Position numbers and translations under genes: made by a program. A DNA stretch of 64,000 bases, taken from contig WTXD01000023.1 in assembly GCA_022496205.1 (NCBI GenBank), positions 1-64,000 on the forward strand, in the 5' to 3' direction. Origin of the DNA: Gloeopeniophorella convolvens (lineage: Eukaryota; Basidiomycota; Agaricomycetes; Russulales). Of this stretch, positions 1 to 12,000 are shown in pieces. A model generated the notes under the pieces. The model searched no databases, was not told the DNA's origin, and was given only the letters and a program-made list of their open reading frames with translations. The stretch's first letter is position 1; each line of letters begins with the position of its first letter.

Positions 1-1651
1 GAGCCGTAACAGTCATGGGGTCAGCGCACCGCGTGGCGCGGAGGGCGGTGGCGTCGCTTACGTAGTAACATCAGGGGCAGCCGCAGCAGCTGGAACAGGC
101 TCAGGGAGGAGAAGACGACCGCAGGCGTGAGCTCGTGCCCCGAGGCGGCGTACACGATGAACGCGACGACGGAGGCGAGCGCAGGGGTAGACATGGCGAG
201 CGCCATGTTGCCCGCGCGGACGAGCAGCAGCGTGCGCACGAATCTAGAGCACACGGGTGGCAGTCAGCTATACTTGGACTGGGTTCGGCGCGGCGAGTGC
301 AGTTAAAATTTCACCTCATCTCCTTCTTCCTGTAGCCCGCGACTCGCTCGAGGAAGGGCGCCTCCCATGCGAAGAACTTCATGAGCTTCATGCCACCGAG
401 CAGTTCCTGGAGCAGCTTGGCCCGCTTATCGGTCCACTCCATGGTCCTGCGCCGGACGCTGAAGAGCATCTTCATGATCTTGCCCTGCAGCGGGGTGAGG
501 AAAACAAAGATGGCGAAACCCGCCAGAGCACTGGGGCCAAGGTTGGCGATGAGCAAGCCGAGACAGATGGACATCTGGATAGGCGCGGCCCAGAACATAT
601 GGAAGTAGCCACAGCAGAAGTCAATGCGCGAGACGTCGGTCGAGATATGGTTGACGAGGCGGCCGTTGGGCAGCTTTGCGCGCGAACGCGTGGTGAGCCG
701 CAGGGCGCGCGAGTAGATAGCCGTGATGAGGCCACCGCGGAGAAGAACACCAGAAGACATGCCGCGATAGAAAAAGTGGTGCTGGCCGAGCGAGCTGATC
801 ATCTGCATGATGACGAGGCAGATCGCAAGGCCGATGCCGCGACCGATGCTGGGGACGGGCTGGCCTGCCCTGTGCGCGTTGTACGAGTCCGTCGCGAAGC
901 TGATCAGATGCTGTGCCCGGAGAGAACGGTCAGCGCTGCACACACTTGCGCCAGGGACCCAAGCGCACCTTCACGACGAGCGGGCTGGTCACCTGCGACG
1001 TGTCGCTCGTCACCTTGAACACGCCGCCCATCCAGAACCACCACTTTATGCTGTCGTTCATCGCCCAGGTGAGGCTCGGCTGCTTCTTCCCATCCTTCTC
1101 ACGCCATTGCTTCATGCGCGCCTCGCGGTCCCCGCGTAGCGCGCACGCGAGGCGCAGGCGCAGCGGGGGCGTCACCTCGCCCGCGGCGAGGCGCGCGTTG
1201 TACTCGTCCGCCTTGATGCGGCGCGCCTCGAAGGACTTGAGGATCGCATCTGCAATGACGTCTGCGGAGCGGTACTCCTGGAGCTTCCAGAGGTCGGGCG
1301 CCTCGAGGGGGCGGGCGTACCCGAGGGCCATCAGGCTGTTCATCCAGTTGAAGGTGAGCAGGCTGAACCAGCCCGCGGTCATCTCGGGGATGTAAGTCGC
1401 ATCGTGAATGCTCTCTTTTGGGGGTGGCGGGTCGAGCGGGATGATGAGGCCCTTGATGGACCTGGACGGCGGGCGGGTGGCGGTCAGTGTACTGCGGTAG
1501 GCCGCACGCGGGGACTGCAGACGCACCTGCCGACTCTGCCGATGAAAGACGGCTGCGCGGCGGCTTTTCCAGAGTCGAGGCCGTCGGGCGCATTGTGCTC
1601 GAGGTCGGATTCGTTCTTGGACACGACCTCTGAAAGTTCGGCTTTGTCCAT
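1..1651 (-). CDS. ABC transporter, ABCC/MRP-like (5' part, runs off left edge)
   Basis: Only the N-terminal part is present; the gene continues beyond base 1. My exons are 1651-1527, 1461-969, 910-315 and 243-62, with GT...AG introns between them and a further donor (GTAAGC) at 61. The start is the ATG at 1651, which opens MDKAELSEVVSKNESDLE. Visible hallmarks are MTAGWFSLLTFNWMNSLM, which leads into the first transmembrane domain, then helices with ALRLTTRSRAKLPNGRLVNH and STDVSRIDFC, and an intracellular loop with LLQELLGGMKLMKFFAWE. These are typical of the first transmembrane domain of full-size ABCC exporters of the yeast Yor1/MRP type. No nucleotide-binding domain lies inside the window, so substrate and completeness cannot be judged. 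Such proteins export drugs or conjugates at the plasma or vacuolar membrane (family knowledge). The longer upstream in-frame Met near 1817 is less likely, because it would ignore the first intron. Confidence 0.85.
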
Positions 1652-2455
1652 GATGTGCAGCTAGCGCGCGGGGGATACGCACGAGAGGGGCAGCGGCGGG
1701 TCGCTCGCGCACAAGATCAGACTGCGTCGTCCGCAGGCAGTCGGGGGCATTTGGTCCAGACGGATAACGGTTAAATAAAGGATGGGAGTACTCGGATGAC
1801 CAACCAGGCACGACCAAGTGACTGCACGGCGGCCTCTCTCCCCCACGACGGAAAATATTTATGTTTTCCGTCCGTGGGTGAAATGGGCTGCCGTCTGCTG
1901 CCGTCTAGACATGAGTCGGGGGTTCTTCCAAGTTCTTGCACATGGTCGAGGCGCACGCAGGCGCCCTGAGCTGACCAAGTAGACTTATCGAGACTTATCC
2001 CCTTGCTCTTACCGCGCCCTCCACACAAGATGACGCCGGCACGTTGCTTTCTATCTCAGATCTCTCCACCGGCAAGCCGCGCGGCCACTCGGACTGGCGT
2101 AATTTGCTTGCGATTTGCTGAGCACTAAGAGTCCGATATACATATCACTTAGTTGCGCGGTAATTGCAATACTTAATTACGTGGATGACTCCAGCACGCT
2201 CCTGCCGTTATCCAAGGATCGAGGCGAGGATCGAGGCGCGGACGGCGAACAGCGTTCCGTGGCTGCAGATATGCTCCGGCGGTGCAAAATATTTCCGTCG
2301 GGAGGGCTAACGGGCGCCGGGAGTGCGTCACAGGCCAGGTATGGATATACCGCCGGCCAACACGCCCACGTACCATGGTGTAACCAGTCTCCACGTCCTC
2401 GATATTGTACATTTTCTTCGGTAATATATACACTCGAAAGGACGAGTATACAAGC
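1652..2455. other. Intergenic region, no gene seen
   Basis: This is the upstream region of the ABC transporter and the downstream region of the first hydrolase. The stretch from about 2390 to 2455 resembles the sequence just after the second hydrolase (about 4470-4550), so the duplication reaches past the stop codon. Nothing else is recognisable. Confidence 0.5.
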
Positions 2456-3854
2456 TCAAGCGTTCTCTTGGGAAAGCAGCCAACGCAAGCCGGCCCTGAC
2501 GTCCAATTCGAATTGCTGGGCGGATTTAAGCATGAAATAGTCTATAGGAAAGGCGTGCGGAAGGCCAGGGTAACTGTTGGACCTCAGTAATGATATCGTC
2601 GAATCAGTGAAGAATACTTCATACGCACACATTGACACGGGTCTTCACCCCAGCCTCGCGCAGAAGGCGGTCGTAAAGGAAGCTATCGTCACGGATAGGG
2701 TCCCGTCCAGCAACCTGGAAGAATGCTGGCGGGATGCCTGCGTGTGACTTTGCGAGGGCCGGCGACAGCTCTGGGTCGCCTCCAGGTGATTTATAGGCCT
2801 CTATTCAGAGAATAAGTGAAGGTCAGGAAATCCAGCTGCAGAAGCATACCATTGAACCCGACCACCATCTCTTTGGTGAGGCCCGGTGCATCCTTGTTCT
2901 GTTCCAGAGAGAGGTGCTCGCCCGGGAAACTGATGATTTGTCAACATAGGGACCTCGAAGAATTCGCGATATATACCGATCATATGCATCGTAGTGCAAC
3001 AAGAAAGGGCAGTACAGGTACTGCCCAGTGACAGGAGATGCGCGGAAGAACGGGTCATCGCGAGCACGAAGGGTTAGAACCGCCGCTAGGTTTCCACCAG
3101 CAGAGCATCCTCCAACAATAAAACATTTCTTGAGAGATACAGAAAGTGTATCGGAGTTGTCGACAGCCTGTTAAAGTTTTTCGGTCAGAGGAGATTGTGC
3201 AACAGCAATGGTCAGAACGCAACCCATTTGAGCGCTGCATAACTGTCATTCAATGCAGTGGGATACGTGTGAGCTGGAGACAGCCTGCCAGTGGCACGTT
3301 CAACTCAGGGAATTAGCACACCGGCAAAACTCACCGATACTCGACGTTGACGGTGGTCACTTGGAGCTCAACAGAGAGATTGCGCAGAAAATAGTCATCC
3401 AGGTCAACGTGCCCGAGCATATAACCTACGAATCGCAACGTGACATACACCCATTCAGCGTCCGGTAGGTAAAGTACTGTAGAGTAACTTACCTCCTCCA
3501 TGCGTCCAGAAGAGCAATGGGTATCGTTCTCCTTCTTCACCAGTACCAGGGATGACGGCGCGAACCAAGATCTCGCCACCTTCCACCGGAACCCGGTAAT
3601 CTTGGACCCGCAACTTGGCATCTACAACTCTCAATTATCAATCAAACAAAATTCGACGATGACTGTATCGACCGACCTGACGCAAGACGAGACTTCTGGA
3701 AAGCCGCAAACGGTGCTTGCACGAAATCAATGAATCCCTGCTGGAACGCAGGGATCTGGTCCGCAGTTGGAATGGGCACGATCTCTCGTGGATGATCCTT
3801 TATGTAGGCAACGAACTCGGGGTCAGGCTCGGACAAGTGCGCGTACTGAGACAT
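2456..3854 (-). CDS. Alpha/beta hydrolase (hormone-sensitive-lipase-like), copy 1
   Basis: Multi-exon serine hydrolase of the alpha/beta_hydrolase_3 type (arylacetamide deacetylase / hormone-sensitive lipase group), predicted to cleave small esters. It starts at 3854 with MSQYAHLSEPDPEF. The oxyanion-hole motif LLFWTHGGG is split by an intron near 3496. The next exon gives DLDDYFLRNLSVELQVTTVN and ends in VEYR. The nucleophile elbow reads FIVGGCSAGGNLA, and catalytic His lies in YPGLPHAF near the C terminus. The protein closes with LRWLLSQENA and a TGA at 2456. It is paralogous to the gene at 4462-5942. The junction around 3180-3210 is awkward: I see an acceptor (AACAG) but no canonical donor, and the ASWADQTRQ segment of the sister copy has no clear equivalent. 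The exon structure there, or the integrity of this copy, is therefore uncertain. No signal peptide is seen. Confidence 0.75.
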
Positions 3855-4461
3855 CGTGGGTTAAGAAGTTAGGAAGCAGTGCATTCAAAAGCCCCCAGCC
3901 CCGTGATTTAAATAAGGATTCAGCAGGGCGCTGAGAACTAGACGCAAAGAGTTAAGAACACAGGAACAGATAGGGACACGGCGCCGGACCGGGTGGTATG
4001 TTGACATTCATGGACACCCCCTAGCATCCCTCTCTGCCGCCCATGACACGACGGATTCGAGGACAGCGCCCAGTCGGAACAAAAGCGACGTATGCCACAT
4101 GGAAGATGCGCACAAGTTGTCTTGAGCAAGCGGTGGGGTCAATCTGGCCAGGTCGCCATCGGGTAACAGCTGGTAACAGAGTCGGGAAGGGTTCATGAGA
4201 ACATCGAAGTCAATTCGGTCTGCGGCGTGGAATCCAACTCGCGTTGTCCGGCAACGTCCGGCACCTCGTGCCACCTGCGAAATTATGTCATCGACACAGG
4301 CGTGCGTGCCACGTGGACACTCCCCCTCCGAGTGCGCGGTCTATCCCGAGTCCGGGATCTTTCATAAATCCTCTGAGGCACCGTCTCTCTAAAGTTCCTA
4401 TACGCGCTTAGAAACGAGCTTCACTTGGGTTGAGAGAGTACAGCGACTCATACCATACATA
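3855..4461. other. Intergenic region between tandem hydrolase genes
   Basis: Promoter side of copy 1 and 3' flank of copy 2. A minus-strand open stretch at 4008-4274 has no recognisable domain and no conserved partner upstream of copy 2, so I do not call it a gene. Confidence 0.4.
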
Positions 4462-5942
4462 CTACCGGAGCCTCGATATCGTACATTGGTTCTTTGGCAA
4501 TATATGCACGCGGCGTGACGAGTATACAAGCTCAAGCCTTCTCTGGGCGAGCAGCCAGCGCAAGCCATCCATGACGTCCTTATCGTACTGCTCGGTGACC
4601 TTGAAGTGCCCAAACTCCGAGGCAAACCCATGCGGAAGACCAGGATAACTGCCCAACGCAAGGTCCGTGAGCCAGCCCGAACTGGCATGAGGACCCAGAG
4701 CTATTGAGATACGCACACGTTGACACGCGTTTTGACCCCTGCTTCGCGCAGGACGCTGTCGTACAAGAAGCCATCGTCGCGGAACGGGTCGAGTCCACAG
4801 ATCTGGAAGAAAGCAGGTGCGAGGTTGGCATGCGACTCCGCCAATACAGGGGACGCTAGCGGATCACCCGCACGCGCTTTGTACAGATCTAAATCGGAGG
4901 CAGTGAGCGCATGTGTGATCATGATGTGGTCTGTGCTGTCATACCGAAGAACCAGAGCGCGAACTTTTTCGACAAAACCGGCGCGTCTTTATTCTGTTCC
5001 ATTGAGAGGAGTTCTCCCGGGAAACTGGGCAACCCTCGGTAAACGGCATATGGTGTAAGGCGAGAAAGCCGTACCGGTGGTAGTCGGCGGCCTGTATCAC
5101 GACCGGACAAGCGAGGTATTGCCCCGTGATGGGCACGTCGCGAAAGAATGGGTCGTCACGCGCGCGAAGGGCGAGCGATGCTGCAAGATGGGCCCCCGCG
5201 GAGCCCCCGCCGACAATAAAGCCCTTCTTGAGAGAAACGGAAAGAGCGTCGACGTTGTTGACGGCCTGGCGCGTCTGGTCAGCCCATGAGGCTAACACTT
5301 CGAAATGTAGTCTTTACCCATTTGAGCGCGGCATAGCCATCGTTCAGAGCGGTTGGGTATACGTGGTCTGGCGCCAAACTAATGAGGACACGGTGAGCGT
5401 TACGAAAGTGGACAAGTCCGATGGATGACTGGCCGGTAATCAATGTTCACAGTGGTTACCTGCAGCTCCACGGAGATGAGGCGCAAAAAGTCATCGTCTA
5501 ACCCAAGGTCTCCGATGACGTAACCTTTTGAGGGACCGCATACGCCATTAGCATCTAGCACTGCAAGAGTTGAATCAAGAACTCGCCTCCTCCGTGCGTC
5601 CAGAATAGCAGGGGGTACCGTTCTTCTTCTTCACCCGCCCCAGGAATGACAACGCGCACCGCGATCTCTCCGCCTTCAACTGGAATCTTGTAATCCTGAA
5701 CCCGAAACTTGGCATCTGCGACCTCCGATGAGCAATCAGAGAAAGCTAGTGACACTGAAGGGCCAGTCACCAGGAGCAAGACGACTCTTGTGACGAGCCG
5801 CGTAGAGGGGCTGCACAAGCTCAACAAATCCCTTTTGCGTCGCACGGATATCATCAGGGATCAGCACTGGGCCACGCGGATTCGCTTCCAAGTGAGCCGC
5901 GAGTTCGGGGTGCATTTCAGACAGATGAGCGTATTGAGCCAT
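4462..5942 (-). CDS. Alpha/beta hydrolase (hormone-sensitive-lipase-like), copy 2
   Basis: Tandem paralogue of the gene at 2456-3854, same strand and same exon layout. I start it at 5942 (MAQYAHLSEMHPELAAHLE), aligning with MSQYAHLSEPDPEF of copy 1, rather than at the longer in-frame Met at 5966. Visible motifs are ERYPLLFWTHGGG (oxyanion hole, interrupted by an intron), a following exon with LDDDFLRLISVELQVTT, the nucleophile elbow FIVGGGSAGAHLAAS, RDDPFFRDVPITGQYLACP, an acidic segment near LRDDGFLYDSVLREAG, and YPGLPHGF carrying the catalytic His. All triad positions are present, so it looks catalytically competent. The C terminus runs 25 residues past the copy 1 stop, because a one-base difference just before that stop changes the frame. 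The physiological substrate is unknown. Confidence 0.8.
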
Positions 5943-6696
5943 GGTTCTAGAGGAAGTCCAAGACAAGGATGGGAGCCTGGGGTACGCTGCAGAAGTCCAA
6001 GCGGTTTAAATGCGACGCGCGGGTTCGGCATCGACATCGACACGCGTTCTGCGTGCCGAGGAGAACCAGGGGAGAATGCCACCTGCGCATGGAGAAGTCT
6101 GCCTTTGCCGTGCCGCGATAAGTATGTGTGTTGCTGCCAGGGGTTCGAAATCGCGTACAACTCGACGGCAGTTGGGAGAAGTTCTAGACGATGTCAACCC
6201 GATTGTGCAAAAACCTGGCAGCGGCCCGCCCTCGGGCCCCGGGGATCCGTATCCATTGATCTCGTGTTATTTTCCCCGACAGTTCGCGCGTTCGCGTTCA
6301 TGATCAGGGCGGGTCGGCGGTAGGCTCGTCGGAGTTGGCACGTCGTGACCCGGTCTGGAGTAGATTCTCACGCGCACGTGCCTGTCTCGCCCTCTTGTGC
6401 GCTTAATTCCGGCTGAAGGATGACGTTCAACTTCACAGTGGTTGCGATGCTTCGGAGCACGTTATTCACGCAAGCACGCAAGGGCTGAGGCGATTACGAA
6501 GATCACACGCTCACAGAAAGGTAGTGTTTCGAAACAGACTCAATACATAGTAAAGACAAAATACGGGCCATTCAGAACTCGGGCTGATGACAGCTCAACG
6601 TACAGATAGGTTTCTTCTTTCTCTCCTTCCGACTCTCACATACAAGGAAGCGGGGATGCTGCCACGTTATAGGTAGGCTGTAGGATAATTGGGCTT
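5943..6696. other. Intergenic region, no gene seen
   Basis: Upstream of hydrolase copy 2 and downstream of the EF-hand gene. Open stretches on both strands at 5970-6320 overlap each other and have no conserved features. Confidence 0.4.
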
Positions 6697-7788
6697 TCAA
6701 GGGAGCGTCAAGACCGTCTGCATGAACGTGTCGTAGTTGATCTGGACCCAGCCATCGCGGTCATTGTCAAGCTGCGAGAACGACTCCGTGATCTGCTTCA
6801 CTACGACACACGCGCGCACGAAGCGGTCGAAGGTGATGCCAGGAGGGGGTCCACCGTAGCTTCCGGGCGCGGGCGCGGTGCCTTTAACATCTGTTTGAGT
6901 AAGCTCAGACGAACGTTCTTCAAGCGAAGTGCAGACCATATTTGCGCTCCACCAGGCTCAGCAATTGCGGCGACAGGTTGTAGCCGAACTGGCGCAGAGC
7001 ATCCTGAAGCTCGCGGCCGTCGATACTGCCAGAGTTGTCACGATCAAAGTGACGGAAGACGCCTTGCCAGTCCTGCAATTTAGTGAGATGCTGTCTTGAA
7101 CTTAACAAAGGGTATATATGCGTACCTTGATGTACTTCCAGAGACCAGCAAACTATAGAAGGTCAGACACTTCTAATGAAAGGTGACGTAATGGCTCACC
7201 TCGTTGAAACCAATCGTCCCGCTGCGGTCAGTATCCTATTCCGAATAGTGGTCGGACCAAGTGTACCTGGAACAGGAAAACAAACATACGAAGATGTTCA
7301 TCAGAAGCTTGACGGTGTCAAGATCGAATGCTAAGAACTTCTATGAGCACGCTGCGAAGTTGCGAAATGAGCTTCGCAGAAACATACGGGTCCAATCTCC
7401 GTTAATCAGTGCCTTCTCTACGGCGAGGTGAGTGATCAAGTGGTGTAGTAGACGCTCGCCACTTACGGAGTTCAGGGGCTGAGATGTGGCCGGATCGATC
7501 TGTGTCGACCGCCGCGAACCACGACCAGAGCCTGTACAGTTACGTTCAGCTCTGGTGTTACAGTGTTGTAGATGTACGACGTACTGGGGGTCTGCGCCGG
7601 CGGGCGGGCCTTGATGAGAGGGCGGCGCGAAGCCGCCAGGTCCTCCGGGGCGGGCGCCGTACGCAGGGGCGCCGCCATAGCCGGGAGCGCCGCCGGGAGG
7701 CGCGCCGTACTGTGCGCCGTATTGCTGTGAAGGATCAACATGTGCGTGTTAAGTGAGGTGAGGAGGCACGTACACCACCGTAAGACAT
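6697..7788 (-). CDS. Penta-EF-hand calcium-binding protein (ALG-2/peflin type)
   Basis: Calcium sensor of the penta-EF-hand family, with about seven short exons. It starts at 7788 with MSYGG; the next exon encodes a Gly/Pro/Ala/Tyr-rich leader (GAPPGGAPGYGGAPAYGARP), the usual peflin/ALG-2 N-terminal tail. EF-hand 1 is WFAAVDTDRSGHISAPEL (near 7480). A later exon has EKALINGDWT, and another has the loop DTDRSGTIGFNE (near 7215). EF-hand 3 reads RHFDRDNSGSIDGRELQDAL (near 7050), followed by FGYNLSPQLLSLVERKYG. The last exon has ITFDRFVRACVVVKQITESF and QLDNDRDGWVQINYDTFMQ, ending TVLTLP. The order matches ALG-2 and fungal Pef1, which bind ESCRT or COPII partners in a calcium-dependent way (family knowledge). 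Confidence 0.9.
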
Positions 7789-9028
7789 TGTACTGAGAGA
7801 TAGGGGCGAAGGTGAGCGAAGTTCGGGTAGATGAATGAGATAACGTGCCTCAGAGATGAGGTTGTTTATAAAGAGCTACTGCACACAGCCACAGAATGCA
7901 AAGATTGTGGAATGGGGTTTGTCTGTGGATATGCCGGGGGTTCGGATGTGGACGGCGCAGGGGTAGCGTGCTGTGCAATGTTGGATGTACGAGTCAGACT
8001 CCACTCCTGAACAGCATCGTCAATCCGGATCCCCCCATCGATGCGGTCCGGCCGTTGCCGTAACCGAATCTCCTTCCCAGAATGACAATGGCACCCCGCA
8101 TCTTTTCCCCTGGTGCCACCGTTGCCTAGTTGAGAGTCCCCGCGGTATGGCACACTCGAGGGTGTGTAAGGGGCTTTAACCTGAAGACACAGGTTTACAG
8201 CGCGCGAGAATATCAAGCTGACACCGGTGCACAGCCGGACCCGAGGATCGTCCTTGGCACAAAGCGCGGCAACTGAGCACTCTGCGATTAAAGCGATGTT
8301 CGGGATCAGTTCTGGGGTGGCTTTAGGCAACAATCTCACCTACGCAAGTCTGGGAATAATAGGGTGCTACTTTCGGTCTTCTGTACTCTATTATCCATCC
8401 CGGGTGGATAAGGAACAGAGAGCAATGTTTGACTGGAGGAGAAAGCGAAGGATAATCGTGCTACATGGGGTTCTGTACGCCGAGGTGTACGTTAATGGAG
8501 CTAAAAAAAAATCTAACTCGGGCTCAGGGACTCCCACTTTGCTCCCACTGGATTCAACGTGGGTTGGTCTCGCGCATTGCAAGTCGTGTGCTGCACAAAT
8601 GTGGTCATGTCGGTTGGGCTGTGCAACAGCGGACCCAAAGTACTATCGTGGGCATGTGCTCTGGTGCTCACGTCCAATCTCTAGAGCCACGCGACGATCG
8701 GACCAGCGCCGAGTCCGCGACCGCCTTGCGGGAGCCAGCCGTTTTGCTTATTGTGGGCTGCATCGTTCTGGGGTGTGCAACGGGGCAATTTATAGCTCGC
8801 GCTCAACCCCTTCCTCGTGTTTCCAGGGTGCAGCCGTCACTATGCAGGCTGCGCCCGTGCCAAGCGATACACGCATGCACCCCAAATCCACCATCCCTAC
8901 ATACGCATGCATCCAACCAAAAAGCAACATCAGATCCACAACAGCCGAATCCATACGTACAAAAGGACATGAATAAGTTACCGCGCCAAATCCCCCCTCT
9001 CCCCCTCTCGTGCCCCTGGCCCCCACGG
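7789..9028. other. Intergenic region with a short A-tailed repeat, no gene called
   Basis: This 1.2 kb separates the EF-hand gene from the SPT7-like gene. Plus-strand open frames at 8227-8976 and 8465-9364 are composition shadows that run into the antisense of SPT7. The one structured item is the A-tailed element at 8456-8511. Confidence 0.5.
8456..8511 (+). repeat. Short repeat ending in an A-run, copy 1
   Basis: A module of about 40 bp (CGTGCTACATGGGGTTCTGT onward, then GCCGAGGTGTACGTTAATGG) ends in a run of nine A's. A closely matching module ends in a longer A-rich run at 27614-27680. Two separate loci that share sequence up to an A-tail suggest the 3' end of a retroposed (SINE-like) family. 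The 5' extent is unknown. Confidence 0.4.
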
Positions 9029-12000
9029 TCATGCGCTCGCGACCACGACAGGCGGCAGCCCCTCCGGCGGTCGCCCACGCTTCTTCCCTGTCCCGCCGCC
9101 AGGTGCAGCGCCCGCCTTCTTCTTCTTCGGCGTCTGTGCCACCTCGGGGGCAGGCGTCGCGGCGGCGACGGACACCTGCGGACTGAGCACGCCCGCGCTC
9201 ATCACGGGCGTCGGCGGCATTGCGGGCGCGGCAGCCGCGATGTCCTTCGGCTTCGCTTTCTTCTTCGCGCCTGCTGCGCCGCCGCTCGTGGCGCCGCTCG
9301 GGCGGATGGCCTGCCCGAGCGGGCCGAGCTTCGCTTGTGCGGGGTTTGGGGCGTCGTCGGGTAGCACGTCGAGCGTACTGCTTGCGAGGCGCTGCTCGAA
9401 GTACCCGCGCAGGAGTCCGATCTGGTTCTTTGCGCTCTCGGCCGTGAGGGGGATGAAGGGTGACGGCGGAGGGTAAGGCGGCGGAGGCTCGGCCGACTTC
9501 GCACTGCAATAGGGAGTTGGTGAAGGCAAGGGGGAGGTGAGAAGCAGTACGTACGCGGCGTTCGGACCCTTGGCGTTCTTTTTGCCCTTGAGAAGACGTT
9601 TGGGAATCGCGAGTGAAGACAAGCCGAGCTCGGCTGCGATGCCGAGTTCGCGCAGGCCAAGGAAGTCTTCGCCAATGTCGTCCGTGAACTGACCCCTGGG
9701 CGCCAACCATATCAGCGCATCTTCCTCGCAGGAACGCACGCCATACGTACATGACAAACGCGCTTTCCTCTTCCTCGTCGTCCTCATTCGCGAAGAGTGC
9801 ATCGTCATCGATCGCTTCGGCGCTCGTGTACTCTTGATAGACGTTGACAATTTTCTTCTCGAGGTCGTTCAAGCGGTTGCCGTGCCTTCCGATATCGTCG
9901 GTGATGTAGCGCTCTAGGTTCTGTACATGCCCCACGCCGCTCTCGAATAACGAGTGTAGAATGATTTCCTATCATGTGCATTGAAAACCCAGTCCCCAGA
10001 AGCCGAAAGCTGCGAGATAACGCACCTCAGAGGTCATCGTGTTGGAGTACTTGTCGAGATACAAACGGAGCGTCCGCCCCACGTTCGACAGATACTCCAT
10101 AGTGATATCTGACAAGACATCCATCGCCATCTGCGAGGAACCTGTATATGTAACTTCTTAGTGTTACTTCGAGTGACGCTGTGTGAGTATCTCACCTTGG
10201 AACCCGACATGTTCCAAAACTTTCCGATTCACCCATTGCATGCACCGCTCGGCCGCCTTCCCTCCTACTTCAGGTTCCGGATCGGCCGTGCCTTCCAGCA
10301 CTGCCCTACGACTCGGTCGCGGCACGGGCCACGGTCGTTCGTCCACTGCATCCACTTCTGCGTCATCACCTTCTGCATCGCCTGCTAATGCTGCTACCGG
10401 AGGTGGTGGAGGTGGTGGTAGATCTGCACCCTCGCCGTCTTCCCCACCCGCGTTGTTGGCAGCGGTAGCCGCACTGATGGCAACGAACTTGGAATGCGTC
10501 CGTCGCATGCGCCGTTGTGTACTGATGTTTGCATTCATCATCGCGAGTAGGGAACGCGGGCGGGGCGGGGCGGGTTTTGGCGGCCGCTTCTTACGCTTCT
10601 TCGTTGTTGAGGTAGTGGAGGGCTGTCCCTGAGGTTTAGGTGCGGGAGAAGGAGGTGCAGGACCAGATGATGCAAGGGAAGGAAGGGGAGGGAGGGAGTT
10701 GGCGATGAAAGCGTCAGAGGATTGTGCAGACCACCATAGCTCGATGGGCTCCACGGTACGTTGAGGGGAAAGACGAGCGCGCTTGCGCACGCGGTTGTCA
10801 GAAACGCCGTTTCTGCAACGCACTGTCAGTATCAAAATACAAACGGGAAATCGGACACGCACAACTTGCGCTTATCACCGGTAGTGCCATCGACAGCCAT
10901 ATGGTCATCGCTGTCGCTGTCGGCTTCGCCGTCCGCATCAGGGTCCGATTCATCGACATAAGATCGTAAAAGTGAGCTGAGAGCTTCTGAGTTACCAGAA
11001 GGTCCGGGTTCAGAGAGTACTGCATCCAACGATTGCTCGAGCTCGAGGATGGTGGCCATACCCTCAGCAGTTCGTGTGATGGCGGGCGATTCGGGGAAAG
11101 ACTGTCCGCGTATGCGGCGAGGAGGCGTCGGTGCTGGAGTGAGCCGACGACCTGTGCTGGTACTGCTGCTACTTGGAGGACGCGGGGGCAACAGAGTAAG
11201 TGAAGGTGCGTGGCCGTTCACGCCATTCACTCTGGCTGGCACGTGAGACAGGGCGCGTCGGCCAGGTGCAGTAGGTACGGAGAGGTCGGCAGGAAGGGGT
11301 GGATCGGCACGCTCCTTGCGGTCGGTGATGTATTTGAGGAGATGCTCAGCTTTGACCTTGAGGCGCGTGGCACATTGGCGCAGGGGGTGGTTCTAAGCGT
11401 AGCGAGGTTGAAGCGGGAAAGGGGTGGGTTAACGGGTAGCGTACCTCGGTAGAGTTATAGGTAAAGCAGTTCAACCAAATGAGGTCGAGGTCGTCCTTGA
11501 ACTCCTTCTTAGACTTGTATTGCTTCTGCTTGACCTTCTTGAGCATAGTCTGAAAGTCCATAGGGTTCGTGATGACTAAACGATGGGACGCGGGATAGTG
11601 TTAGGCCTGGCTCGGTGTTTAGGACACAACCACGCACTGTCGTAATAGTCTGGTACATCCACTCGAGAAACGGGCTTGATGAAGGCGTCGGCATCATGGT
11701 TATCCTAGAGAGACCGATGAGGTCAGACGCGGGCCGGGGACTCGGAGCCGTGAGATGAACCATTGTAACGGTGCGGAGATCGTGCAGCAACTCTTCAAGA
11801 GCATCATAGAATGGGTCGGCCAACTTTGCATCATGGGGTTGTTTCTGAGCAAGACCGCGCGCGTGAGTGGTTAGAGTGCCAGGTGCGGATCGACCTGTAC
11901 TCACGCGGCTGTCCTTGACCACCTGAAAGAGACGCTTGAGATCCGCGTCAGCAATGGGCGGTTTGACCCGGCTGTTGGCCAGGGACCTCAGCAGGTTCTA

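Noticed and set aside
4008..4274. 88-codon minus-strand frame between the tandem hydrolases
   Set aside because: No domain, and no equivalent upstream of the second copy, although the flanks are otherwise duplicated in part.
6130..6175. GGTTCGAAATC motif resembling a tRNA T-arm
   Set aside because: No acceptor stem or anticodon arm can be folded around it. A similar motif at 22529 lies inside a coding exon.
8227..9364. Two long plus-strand frames overlapping the end of the SPT7-like gene
   Set aside because: They are Arg/Ala/Pro-rich, have no domain, and their 3' parts are the antisense of SPT7 coding sequence.
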